Shown: in pieces, positions 1-10,791 of the stretch
How positions within the stretch are numbered: position 1 is the stretch's first letter
Layout: each line of letters starts with the position of its first letter
NCBI RefSeq assembly: GCF_001653235.2
Contig: NW_019154045.1
Span: 62,001 to 126,000 of the forward strand
Length of the DNA stretch: 64,000 nt
Source: Pochonia chlamydosporia 170
Lineage: Eukaryota; Ascomycota; Sordariomycetes; Hypocreales; Clavicipitaceae
Direction: 5' to 3'
The notes under the pieces: generated by a model
What the model was told of the DNA's origin: nothing
Databases searched by the model: none
What the model saw: only the letters and a program-made list of their open reading frames with translations
Program-made: the position numbers and the translations under genes

Positions 1-422
1 TTGGCAGGCAACTTCTCCACAAAAAGACCGGATGAATGTGAACAAAAGAAAACACCATGCGGAAATACAGACGATCATCATGGCGGAGTTTGTGTTGCCG
101 GTTGGCGGACTTGGCAATTTTGTGCGTTTGCATGCATCTGTGAGAACTTCGCCAGATTCATCGAGCGGCAATGGGGACGAAAGGGATAGCATTGAGAGAG
201 GGTCTGTCGACATTGGGAGAATGATGTTGAATGGCATGATGAAAAAATGACTGGAAGCTCAGAAAATTCGTGTATAAAAGGGTCGATGTTGTCCGCCAGT
301 TCATCGATATCTCTCTTCTCATCACACACCTGCAATTCACAAGCCTTTCTACCAACTTCATTCTCATTCTCCTCAACAACTCTCAAATCTTTCTGTCACT
401 TCTATTCCTCAGACTTATCAAA
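1..422. other. Upstream region, no gene supported
   Basis: No open frame here has a convincing start, composition or splice structure. The right part is the promoter of the secreted protein that starts at 423: a TATA element lies near 273-279, followed by a CT-rich stretch typical of fungal 5' leaders. Confidence 0.5.
271..280 (+). promoter_or_regulatory. TATA box of the secreted protein gene at 423
   Basis: The sequence TGTATAAAAG lies about 145 bp before the ATG, and a pyrimidine-rich leader (about 300-420) follows it. Position and sequence fit a core promoter element; the transcription start itself was not determined. Confidence 0.55.
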
Positions 423-867
423 ATGAAGTTCTCTGCCACTGCCATCGCCTTCCTCTCTCTCGCTGCCTCTACCATGGGTAGCCCAACTTCGCGAAACCAG
501 CAGCGCTGGATCACCACCAAGTTGACTCTTTGCCAGGAGCCCAACCTCCAGGACTGCGATGACACTTTTGTCCCCATTGACACTTGCTGTAAGACTCTTT
601 CAAATGGCACATGCGTTGAGAAAAGGCGACCTAAGCTAATTATCAACAACAAATAGTCAAGGTTCCAGAATGCACTGTTCAGTCTTTGAACGCCCAGGGA
701 CACGTTTGCGACTACTACTCGTAGGTAACATCACCTATTAAATTAACACGAAGATATCTAACACAACTCTTAGCGACGTCGGATGCTCTGGAACCAAGTA
801 TAAGCACTTTGGCATTCAGCAGAACCTCCCTCAAGGAACTACTATCCGATCAGTTTTCTGCTGGTAA
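423..867 (+). CDS. Small secreted cysteine-rich protein
   Basis: This is a spliced gene for a 107-residue protein of unknown function. Exons are 423-588, 657-720 and 774-867; both introns have GT..AG ends (GTAAGA and GTAGGT donors) and CTAA-type branch sites, and the joined frame ends at TAA 865-867. Residues 1 to about 19 form a signal peptide (basic start, hydrophobic core, small residues at the end). The mature part is about 88 residues with seven cysteines (37, 45, 55, 61, 73, 81, 106). Size, secretion and Cys content fit an effector-like or cell-wall protein of the type common in plant- or insect-associated fungi, but I recognise no named family. Seven cysteines is odd in number, so one may stay unpaired or one splice site may be off by a few bases. 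Confidence 0.7.
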
Positions 868-1858
868 ACCAGCAGCTGACGCGCGATTGTGGCGGACAGT
901 GGAACATATTGCAATGAGTGTATTTTACTTTATTCTTCACTTTATGTCTTTTCTCGCCTCATCGGGAACGCACAGATCTACATGTTGCGAGTTCAGTAGA
1001 GGAGATACTGTCCATTCTCATCGATGGGGCTTCCATCAAGACGGTTGCTTTGACCTTGGTGTAGCAGTGTCGGGGATGAGAACTTGATGTACATTTTTAT
1101 AGAAATTGATTGATTACTTTACAAGGAGTTACGTGCATGTGGACTGTAGTTGATGTTAGAAGATTTGTCTACCGTGGTTCTCTCACAATAGATCGGCATA
1201 TCAGTCATTTACAGGGAAAACAAAAAACATAGTCGCCTTTGATTTTTGTTATGGTGATATTCTGGAACTGTTCTTCCAAATTGGGTTCACGCCCAGTGAC
1301 ATTCAGTGACATCCTCGCAGTCATAGGGATGTCAAGGCGCGAAGGCCGAAGCCACACAGTGGAGTTCGCGACTCGGGATTTAGCTTTGCCGCGCTCAATT
1401 TTGGTGTAGTACCTAGAGTGCCATGCTTATATCGTAAACTCCGTATGTGACTAATAGTTCGTTGAACCCCTCCGAACAGCGAACAGCGATAGTTGTAATG
1501 CAGCTTCCGGTGAAAAGAGTCAGCGTCCGAGAACTCCAAGTATGATGATGTCATGGAGGCCGATGTTTAGTACGAGATGTGTCTGTCAATTAGGCACAAA
1601 TAAACATGCAATATGATTCTTGGTGGCCCTTTTCTTTACAAACCGTAAACTAGGTTTGGTCAGCATTTGTAATCGGAACTTTACGCCAACCTCTTGAGAT
1701 CAACCCCACAGCCATATTTGTGTATATAATCTACCCAAGAGGAAATGGCAACACATTTTGTCTATCAGTTGTGTTTATTGTTTCACTTTCGGACCAGTCT
1801 ATACTTTTACATACTACAACTGCAATAATCATACTACATTTCACCATTAACCACAACT
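868..1858. other. Intergenic, no gene supported
   Basis: Only short frames with poor composition are present on either strand. The right end holds the promoter of the next gene (TATA near 1723-1730 and an A/C-rich leader before the ATG at 1859). Confidence 0.5.
1721..1730 (+). promoter_or_regulatory. TATA box of the gene at 1859
   Basis: TGTATATAAT lies about 130 bp before the ATG, upstream of a leader rich in C, A and T. It fits a core promoter; no experimental start is known. Confidence 0.45.
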
Positions 1859-2480
1859 ATGGCAACTTACGACGCAATTGTGGAGGCTGCCTTTGCAGAC
1901 GAAAACAACACGGCCATCGCACTGCCCAACTCCAAAGTGAACGAAATAATCAGAAAAAGCTACGACACTGACGAACCCTTCACCTACACACGTACACAGC
2001 TATGGGACATGGAAGACAAGAAAGCTCACCACCCCGACAAATATTTGGGTCACATCATTCGCCCAGGAAGCTTGAAAATCTTTGAAGAACGTCGCGAAGG
2101 CAACATAGAGTACTTCACACGTGTCACGGATCAAAGACGGTGGAAGGACTTCGCCGAGTTTACTACGGTTATTGAACGGGTGTGCGTTGATCATGATACT
2201 CGGCGGGCATTTTTCCTCGGAACTGCTACCGCAGAAACACCCTCTGGTGAAAAGATTGTTGCGGGGGACAAACAGGCGCTGTTTCATGTCGAACATTCAG
2301 TTGTCGNNNNNNNNNNNNNNNNNCGAGCCGGAGAATGTGTGGCGCATTGTGCATCTCACGGATAGTCCCGATGCCGAGCTGTTGGAATTTTTTAAGAAAA
2401 TGGGAGAGAGTCCTTATCTCCGAGAGTTTAATGAAGTGTATATCAGGGAGGATTTGGGCAAACGTTTAGATCGCAAATAA
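1859..2480 (+). CDS. Hypothetical protein, possibly NTF2/SnoaL-like, interrupted by an assembly gap
   Basis: The frame starts at ATG 1859 (context CACAACTATGG) and reads as a normal soluble protein for about 150 residues up to a run of Ns at 2307-2323. Beyond the gap the same kind of protein continues in a different frame to TAA 2478-2480. The frame change across the gap means the 17 Ns are not the true gap length; it is not evidence of a mutation. I see no signal peptide or membrane segment. The order of features (charged N-terminal helix, a stretch where residues near 117-140 look like paired beta strands, then a C-terminal helix ending in EDLGKRLDRK) recalls fungal SnoaL/NTF2-like proteins, but this is a weak impression. 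Total length would be a little over 200 residues. No partner gene suggests a role. Confidence 0.6.
2307..2323. other. Assembly gap (17 N)
   Basis: Seventeen unresolved bases lie inside the coding region that starts at 1859. The frame does not match across it, so the true length differs from 17 modulo 3. Confidence 0.99.
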
Positions 2481-3020
2481 TGTATATACTATGCTCGAAT
2501 AAAGTACGAAAAATTCTCATTACAACTCAAGTGCCAACGTTGTTGTGCTGCGGAGACATTTCGCGAGAAACTACGGCAGTCAGCTCTCGGCCTCAGCAGA
2601 TGGGTCATTGCGTTAGCAACTTGGCATGTGTGTCAATTTCTGCAGTATGTATTTCATGCGATCTTCATCATGGTGTCGAGCGGAACAATATTGTTTTTAC
2701 TGCTCTAAACTTGGCCCTTTCGCGTTCTTCATTCACAACATCCTTGTAACAGACATGGAAGTGGTAATTTCCCGTGGATCACAACATAACCCGGCCCCCG
2801 TAGCTGATCACGCTTGGTGTAGGGCTGAGCAAACTAAAGTATGACACGATGAATTACCCATGTAAGCATAACTTCAAGAACCGAGACCCTGGTCAACGCA
2901 GATTCCAGGTCCAAATACACAGTGTAACAAGAAAAATATAAGAGCCCTTCGTGGCCCTCTGAACAGACGTGAAATCCATTCTTCATTTTACAGTTTCTTA
3001 TCATTCCTCAATTCTCGAAA
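2481..3020. other. Intergenic, promoter of the next secreted protein
   Basis: No supported gene. A TATA element (ATATAAGA, about 2936-2943) lies roughly 80 bp before the ATG at 3021, followed by a T/C-rich leader. Confidence 0.5.
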
Positions 3021-3353
3021 ATGCATCTTACCAATTTTCTCGCCGCTGTTCTCGCCAGTACCGCGCTCGCCGCCCCCATCGAGGACCGCGCGAGCATCAA
3101 CTTTGCCGAGATAAAAGCAGTTCAGCATAGAGTAAATGGTCTCCGTGCCTTCGTCCAGCAGATTCAGCAAGTCACCGGCGACGGATCAGTGAGGGGGGTT
3201 TCGGGCCAGTTGCACTTTGGCGACTCTCTCACCAAGTTGAACAAGGCTGCTGCACAGGCCCAGGGCGCTATCAACACGATTAACGGCGTTGTCGGAAAGG
3301 CCCTTTCTCAGTACGAGCAGAATGAGCAACACGCAAGTGGTCGTTGGAACTAG
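3021..3353 (+). CDS. Small secreted, cysteine-free helical protein
   Basis: A single uninterrupted frame encodes 110 residues. Residues 1 to about 18 (MHLTNFLAAVLASTALAA) form a clear signal peptide. The mature protein is about 92 residues, has no cysteine, and reads as two amphipathic helices joined by a Gly/Ser-rich turn: residues about 30-53 (RVNGLRAFVQQIQQV) and about 70-101, ending with YEQNEQHASGRWN. Helix-turn-helix with a Y-x-x-x-E near the end loosely recalls the WXG100/ESAT-6 fold, but the central W-x-G is absent, so I do not assign it. The start is supported by its context (AAAATGC) and by a TATA element about 80 bp upstream. The gene converges on the PKS, whose stop is at 3888. 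Function unknown. Confidence 0.7.
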   Translation: MHLTNFLAAVLASTALAAPIEDRASINFAEIKAVQHRVNGLRAFVQQIQQVTGDGSVRGVSGQLHFGDSLTKLNKAAAQAQGAINTINGVVGKALSQYEQNEQHASGRWN

Positions 3354-3887
3354 AAACTCCGGTAGTCAGGTTTGGAGCCTCGCCTGGTGCTTACCTGAAG
3401 GTTAGTGTAAAGTCTTCGAAAGTCAACTGCTAGCCACATTTGTGCATGGCTTAGACGCCTGGTCATTTGCTAAAATGGTGTCAACAGCATGCCACTCACT
3501 TTGCTTTATTACCAAAATTTGAGCAATGCACGATACCAGGGAGAACAAAATGGTTTTGTTTGGACATGGATAGAACCTGGTTTAACATGTAGAGACCACT
3601 TACATTCGAAGCTCGAAACACAACATAGGGGAACCTAGAAAGGGCAAGTTTATAGAAATCACTTCGCTGGGTATTATCTATAGTTTTTGTATATCTCCCA
3701 TTAACTCTTTCCATCTTGGGCCAGCCCCCGCCGTTGTTCCATGAGAGTTTTCCCTGCCATGCTTAAAACAAAACCATCTCAACGCGCCTGCTCATCCCCA
3801 CCATGAATGATTATTTCCTACTAAAATGGTCCCAAAAAGAAAACTGTCAAGCAAAAAGAAAAATAGCCAGAATTACCGTGGTTAACC
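3354..3887. other. Convergent intergenic region between the secreted protein and the PKS
   Basis: This holds the 3' ends of two convergent genes. No coding frame is convincing. Confidence 0.5.
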
Positions 3888-6800
3888 TCAATATAATGAT
3901 CCAGCCACGGCTGGGTTACTCTCCCGCGCTAAGAAGTCAGCAAGCAATGGTCCCAGCTTGGCTGCTTCTTTGCCACTTCCTAAAAGTGTGAAGTGGTCAA
4001 CATCATCCATCACTTTGACAGAAAACCTTTCCGATCCTACCAACTTTTTCCAACCATCGCCAGTGAAATCCGTACGATCGCGAAGCAGCCAATTGATCTC
4101 GCTATGATGATCGGCCTGGAGTTCCATCTCCGGATCAGGATACGCATACCAGGCACCTTTTCGTGCATACACTTGTAAAGCATCCAACACAAGGTCGGCT
4201 GGAAGCGGTGATGGTGAGTATGTGTTCAGGACTGCAGCCATGCCATCAAAGTGCTCGAGCAACCAGTCTGGCGCTTTCCCAGAACGCCCTCCGAATCTGC
4301 CCAAGGCTTCTATGAAGCGAGACATCTTTTGTGAAGGTGGCCGCAGTCCAATTGGGTTTGGAGAATCTAGTAATAGAAGTTTCTGAACGAAAATTCCTTC
4401 ATCAGCAAGTTGCCGAATAGCTTCAAAGGCGAGCACACCTCCTGCCGACCAACCGCCCAGTACCAAGTTGGGAATACCCTTCTCACAGTTCGTCCAACCT
4501 TGCGATCGGTGATTTTGGAGGATGCGGCGAACTTCGACGACTTGCCTGGCCACCATTTGAGGGACAGTGACCTTGGAGCGAATCAAGTCGAGACCGCATT
4601 TGCGCCAGGGACAATTCAGACCGTACAACACCACCCCCCCTGGAAGCTTCGACGGGAGATTGGCATACGAGGCGGCAGATCCCGACCCGTCCGGGAAAAG
4701 AATCATGATCAGTTTGGCCGTGCTCGATGGGCCACTCAGACATACAGATGTAGCTTGAGGGGCCTCCGTCGTCACGGACGGGCAGGATGTCAGAGCAGGT
4801 ACAAGTTCCGGATGGTAGATGATGGTGTCATCTGCAGTGTGAATGGTGGAGTTGTGGTTTAAGGAGCCTCGAGGCCAAGAGGCTCTTTCAACGCCTAGAC
4901 TCTCGTGCAGCAGAAGTTCCAGATCGAGAAGAGTCTCGCAATTCATGATGGAGAAGCTCGATATGTAAACATTGAACTTTTCTGACAAGCGAGCCCTGAT
5001 TGATATGGACAGAAGAGAGTCAATACCCATGCCTGCCACAGAAGTAGATGGCAAGAGATCGTACACTGCCGTAGCGGTTTCCTCCGCGACAATGTCCCAC
5101 AGGTGTCGTCGAATCTGATCGGATTCTGATATGTCGGAATCATCCGTCTCGGTTGAGGACGAAACGAAGCTTTCCGCTGGTTGGGCCATCCCAGTGTTGA
5201 GGCGATTGTCGGAATCCGTTGCGGATGAAGACGTAGAGGCATCGTCGTGGCAAATTAATCGTCGCACCTCACTAATGTTGCTGCACTCCATTAGTGTTGT
5301 CGAAGAAATATCCAAATCAAGCTCGCTCCGAATGCGAGATGAGATGGTCAGAGATAACAGAGAGTCAATCCCCAAGTCAACGAGACTTGATTCGAGCTGT
5401 AAATCTTTCATCGCTAAGCCAGTTTCTTGCGAAATGATGTCCAAGATGTGACTACTGTAAGTCCCTTTAGGTCTCGCAATCTCATCAAGGCTGCTCCTAA
5501 CCTCAGAGCCATTCTGTTGAATGTGAGGGACGCGGGGAGGAGCTTCCGAGACGAATTTCATTGGTGTGCTTTTCCTTAGATTGGATCTCAATTCATCATC
5601 TTTCGAAGACAAAAGATGCTGGAGAACCTGACGCCGCATTCCAACAAACTATTGTACACGAATTGTTAGCCCAACGTCGTCCATGTGTGCCAATTCAATG
5701 AAAGGTTCGCAATCGTGTGTTGACTTGCCTTTATTCCCTCAAAAAGGCATATTATGCGATCCCCATCCAAAACAAATATGTCTCCAACAAATGTTGTCTT
5801 TTCGACAAGCTGCATTCTACAATACGCTCGATATGATTTCGAGGCACTAAAATTCTCGGCGAACCGCAGCTTCTCCCAGCCATGGTTGATGAATACTTGG
5901 TCTTTGTTGTTCATGGAATCATTGGCGTTCATAATGAAACCGGAAACCTGAGCCAAGCTATCAATCCATCTGGCATCGACACCCAACCCTCCTCGTTCCT
6001 GATCAACTTGGAACTGCACAGTTGACACCGCTTCTAGATCGTCGCTGTCTAGAAGCACCTCGGACATGCCCTTGAACTCGTCGCTGTAATCGACCAGTGT
6101 AGCGAAAAGTTTGTACGCCATACGTCGCCGCAATTTCTGGCTAGTATCCCCTGACTCTAACGACTTGATCCTTGACTTGACGAGGTAGGCATTGCGGTTC
6201 CAATCCGAAAGCCATCTTTGATTCGAGACTACTCGAACGCTCAATTTGGCATGGGGGATCGTGTGCGTGCCAGAGTCGATAACGCTGAAAATTACAAAAT
6301 CGAGCGAGTTGGCAGTCCAATCAGCCTTCACATTGATTCTGAACAGGTGAGAGGTTACTCCGTTCTTCGCAATAAGTGGTTGGTCAATGTTTAGATCGTA
6401 TAGCTCCAGGCGTGTGTTGTCTGAGGAAAGCTTTCGTATGCGCAGTAAGTAGTCCCCCAAAGTAAAGGCAATTTCTGCATAGAGTGACTAAAATGTGAGA
6501 CGTGTTAGTAACCTAAGCATCCGTGCAGACATACAAGCTAGAAACGTACAGAAGAGCACAAACATGCACCATTTACGACATGACCACGTAAGATCGGCAA
6601 CAGCTCGGCGTGGAAAATGTCAGACTCCACCGTCATTGACGAGGTATCCTGCTCATGAACCTCTTCGATCACCCTTTGGGCGACTGAGGATATGTACTTG
6701 TGCATCGCAATCTCGTCCCTACTCTCTGGCTTCTCTCCACCCGCAGCGAGGTTGACACAAAAGTCATTTCTGTAATCGATCCAGTAGTTCTTGAGATCCC

Positions 6801-9800
6801 ACGAGTAGTGAGGAAGCTCGAGAACCTTTTTCTCGCCAGGAAGCTCACGCTGATACTCGTTCCAGTCAATGTCCATGCCCGCCAGGTATAGCGACTCGAT
6901 GGACCTCATCATGGTCCTGTATCCACTGACATTCTCTCGCAACGTAGTAAGGACTGCCTCTTCGGCTCCGAGCGTCTGCTTGATCATGGTACCACAGAGT
7001 GGATGGGCTCCCACCTCAAGCCAGATTGTAGTCCCCGTCGGGTAGTACTTCCGTGCCTTTGTTAGTGCTGTGGTGAAGTCCAAGAAGTGTCGACTGGCTT
7101 GAACAAGATACGATATGTTGAAGACATTCTCCTCATCCTTTGGGACAACTGATCCTAATAGTGGCGAAATGACAGGTATCGCGGGAGCATCGAAGGTGAT
7201 GCCTGCTTGTCTTGCCGCATTCGTGAACTCTGGCAACATTGGATCAACTTGACTTGAATGGAAGGCAAATGGAATGTCCAGCTTGACCGTTTTGATGCCC
7301 TTCTTATCAGCCACAGTCATCACGTCAGGCATGTCCTCCATGGGCCCTGCCACTACATGTACAGTAGGATGGTTTGCACAAGCCAGCTCAAAGCTCTGAC
7401 CAGAAGATTTCAGCAGTTCCTCAGTAGCTATCCGACACCCTTTGACGATAAGCATTCCGTGTGTGTTTCGTTGGCAATGCTTTTCTAGCAACAAGGCCCG
7501 CTTTCCCACCAAATATACGGCATCGCCAGCACTGATCACCTTCGCGGCGTATAGGGCAGCATACTCGCCAAGGCTGTGGCCAACTACCGCACTGGGTTTG
7601 ATTCCCCATCTGTCAAGGAGCTTCACAAGTGCAATTTGGACACACAGAAGCGCCAGGTGAGATGTAACGGCACTGATGCTGTGGATATCATCGTCCACTG
7701 ATCCATCAATGAGACCAACAAACTGCGGGAACCCGTAGCTCTGAGCGAGCTGCTCAAGACGGAGAATGTCGTCGCAAAACGAAGAATAAGCTCCAAAAAG
7801 CTCTTTTCCCATACCAATGTATAAGCTTCCTTGGCCAGTGAAGGTAAATATAACGGACGGTTTCTTGCTCGGACTCGGAATGGGACTGAGAGCTGCAGGC
7901 TCCTGAGTGACAAGAGATTTCAGGCGGTCAAGCAAAGAGGGCATGTTTTCGACAGATAGCATCATTCGGTAATTATGGTGCATTCGTCTTGCTGTGGTTG
8001 TATAGGAGAGGTCGGAGAGAGCTGTTTCTGGGTTTCTCTGTACCCATGCTGCAAGCGACCGGGCGTTTCCAAGTAGGGATTTCGGCGATTTCGCTGTGAT
8101 GGCAACAAGATAACCACAACTGTACCTACTGTCATGGAGCGCCTCGGGCTTTCTTGGTCCTTCCTCCAGTAGTAATGCCGTGTTTCCACCAGCAGCACTG
8201 AAATTGTTAAGGAACGCTATTCTCTTCAGACTCCTTGGGCCTCTAGTCCAGGACGTAGGTTCAGATGCGATACGTATACCGCGTTCCGTCAAGTCCAATG
8301 GATAATTTCTGTTGAGTTTCGTTTTAATACCGCAATGTGGTGGTATCTCGTTATGCTTGAGCATGAGAAGTAGCTTGATCAGTGATATGACGCCAGAAGC
8401 AGATTCAGAATGCCCGACATTTGCCTTGGCTGAGCCAATGTATAGCGGCCGAGCTGGGTGAGTTTCAGTTCGTTCTCGCCCAGGCACGAAGGCTGACAGG
8501 ACAGAGCTCATTTCTGCAGCGTCGCCTGCCTGGGTCCCTGTTCCATGCATCTCTATTACGCTGACATCCAGAGGATTGTAGTTTGCTCGTCGAAGTATTT
8601 GCTGAAAGAGTTTGGCCTGGTCTTTCTCATTCGGTCGAGTGATGCTGTCAGTATGTCCACAGTGGTTGGTATTCGTGCCAACAATTACTCCCAGGATTGG
8701 ATCATTGTCTGCTTCTGCGTCCTCGAGTCGTTTCAATATCACGCTACCAACACCATCAGCCCTGCAGTATCCATCTGCTCCGTCATCAAATGCATTGCAA
8801 TTTCCAGTTGTTGAAAGGAAGTGACCTCTGTCTAGCCCGGCAAATTGGTTTGGGTTGGTTAATATATTCGTTCCACCAGCGACTGCTGTGTCACATTGCC
8901 CGCTCCATAAATAGCTGCAGGCTATTTGGATAGCAGAAAGACTGGAAGAGCACGCAGTATCAACCACCAGACTTGGTCCTGTCAACCGGAAGAAATAGCT
9001 GATTCTCCCGGTTGCGAATGCTCTGTTTCCACCTGGAACAAAGTAGGTACCAACATCTTGCGCTGCGTTGATATCCCGCCAACCATCACTGGTCGCCCCG
9101 AAGAAAACTCCAACTCTATCTTCTTGCGTACTAGGAGTCCTGTTTCGGACAAAGCCTGCCATCTCCATTGCTTCGTATGTTGTCAAGATAGCTAATCGTT
9201 GTGCTGGATCTGTATTCTCAGCTTCCCGGGGCGACATGCCGAAGAAGCGAGCATCAAACTGGCCAGGGGAATCTATGAAGCACCCGTGCTTGATTCGACT
9301 TGTGTTGCGTTGCTTACCGCTCTCATCGTAATGTGTGCGCCAATTGAAGCGATCACTTGGAATCTCCTGATGTACATCGCGACCAGCGCGGAGAAGCTCC
9401 CAATATGCTTCATTGGACTCTGCCGACGGGAATCGTCCGGAATACCCGATGATAGCGATCTTCGATTTCTCACACCGGCCAGCAAGCGAAGGCACAGAAG
9501 AAAAAAGTCTTGATGCGTCCTCAACTTCCACCTGAATTCCAAAACTATTGGACAATGTTGTGCAGAGGGCGGACGTGGTGTCATATGCGATCGTTATCAG
9601 TCGGCATCTATGATGCCCTGTTTGGGCGAGATGCCTACCGCAGGATTCAATCATCAAACCTAGGTCCAGCTGCTCTCTCAATACGCCATGAACTGCTTCT
9701 TGAAGGCGTCCAATGAAGTCATTGTTCGTGTCTGACGTTGAAGGCGGCAACATCGTGATACGTGGTGCTGTTGCGACCAACATGTCTACTGAAACCCCTT

Positions 9801-10791
9801 CCATAATCTCATCAACATCAATGGCACTGAATAAATGAGGTGCATGATATGGTGAAGAAACTTTCAGCGTCTTGGCTCTCAAACTCTTTTTGTTGGCGTT
9901 GACAAAATCTGATAGGGAAGATGGTTTGCCGCTCAGTGCCGTGACTCCAGCTGGAGCTTTGGCGCCGATCCATAGTCTTTCATGACTCCTTGCTGTCTAT
10001 GGGAACGTTAGACACAATCACATGCTATGATTGATGCGACTACAAGACTGAACAAACCTTGGTAGAATCCTTAAACAAGTCCAACAACTCTTCTATGGAA
10101 GCGTCGGCCATTGGCGAAACCAAGACAGACCATATCTTTGAATCACCTTGCCTTCCATATAGAATTTCTCCAACCAGCTGTGATCTCAGGCCAGTTCTGA
10201 AGGCAGTCAAGGTAGCTTCTACTGCCAGCGAAATAAATTGTGATATTGAACGGGAACAGCTAGCAGCCGCAGCTGCAAATTTCCCTGCACAGTTGCCCAG
10301 TATGCAGGCATCAGCCGCCGACGGGTACGCCCTTCCTCCATTTCCGCCGTAATAACTGTAAATACAAGTTAGTTGTGCCCCAAGTGAACATCATTGACAT
10401 GGTTTGTTCATGATGGTGATACTTACTGAATGAACTGGCCACATTGTAATACACTTAGCAAGAAGAGGTGCAAAGCTGGTTGACCTGGAGCCCCTTCCCA
10501 ACTTGACACGAGGTCAAGTAGTGTTGTGAATCTGGGGACAAGCTCTCTATGTGAAGACTGGAGTGTTCCCAGGTATTGCCGAAGACGAAAGGTAACCTTC
10601 AAAAAGAAGTCTTCAAGCTCGGCATTTTGTTTCAAATGCAGCAGCCTTTGCAGAGGTTCCAGGCACTCTGAGCCTGCTAGATCGCCAAACGCGATAAGCT
10701 GCAGCTCTCCCTGCCCGACCTCTATCGAGGGACTCATCTTTCCTTTTGCAGTCCAGTCTTTTATCCACTTAACTGGACCGGAATGCATCAT
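3888..10791 (-). CDS. Non-reducing polyketide synthase (SAT-KS-AT-PT-ACP-ACP-TE), wA/Alb1/PKS1 type
   Basis: This type I iterative PKS makes an aromatic polyketide from acetyl/malonyl units. Exons run 10791-10427, 10355-10058, 9996-6550, 6487-5729 and 5648-3888, giving 2209 residues, normal for the family. Domains in order: SAT with GNCAG (Cys144) and a His in PYHAPH (272/275); KS about 400-835 with Cys570 in DTACSSS, His705 in HGTGT and His750; AT with Ser1029 in GHSLG; product-template domain from His1360 (HVVNGA) to Asp1546 in WIDSL; two ACPs with phosphopantetheine serines 1719 and 1834 (GIDSL); thioesterase with Ser2024 (GWSAG), Asp2051 and His2175. All catalytic residues are present, so it should be active. 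PT and TE resemble the naphthopyrone/naphthol (wA, Alb1, PKS1) group, which suggests a hexa- or heptaketide; this is inference. Intron 4 (5649-5728) uses a GC donor (GCAAGT). The start could instead be Met19 at 10737, where typical SAT sequence begins. Confidence 0.95.

Noticed and set aside
3021..3353. WXG100/ESAT-6 assignment for the Cys-free secreted protein
   Set aside because: The central W-x-G is absent and the protein carries a classical signal peptide, so only a loose resemblance is left.
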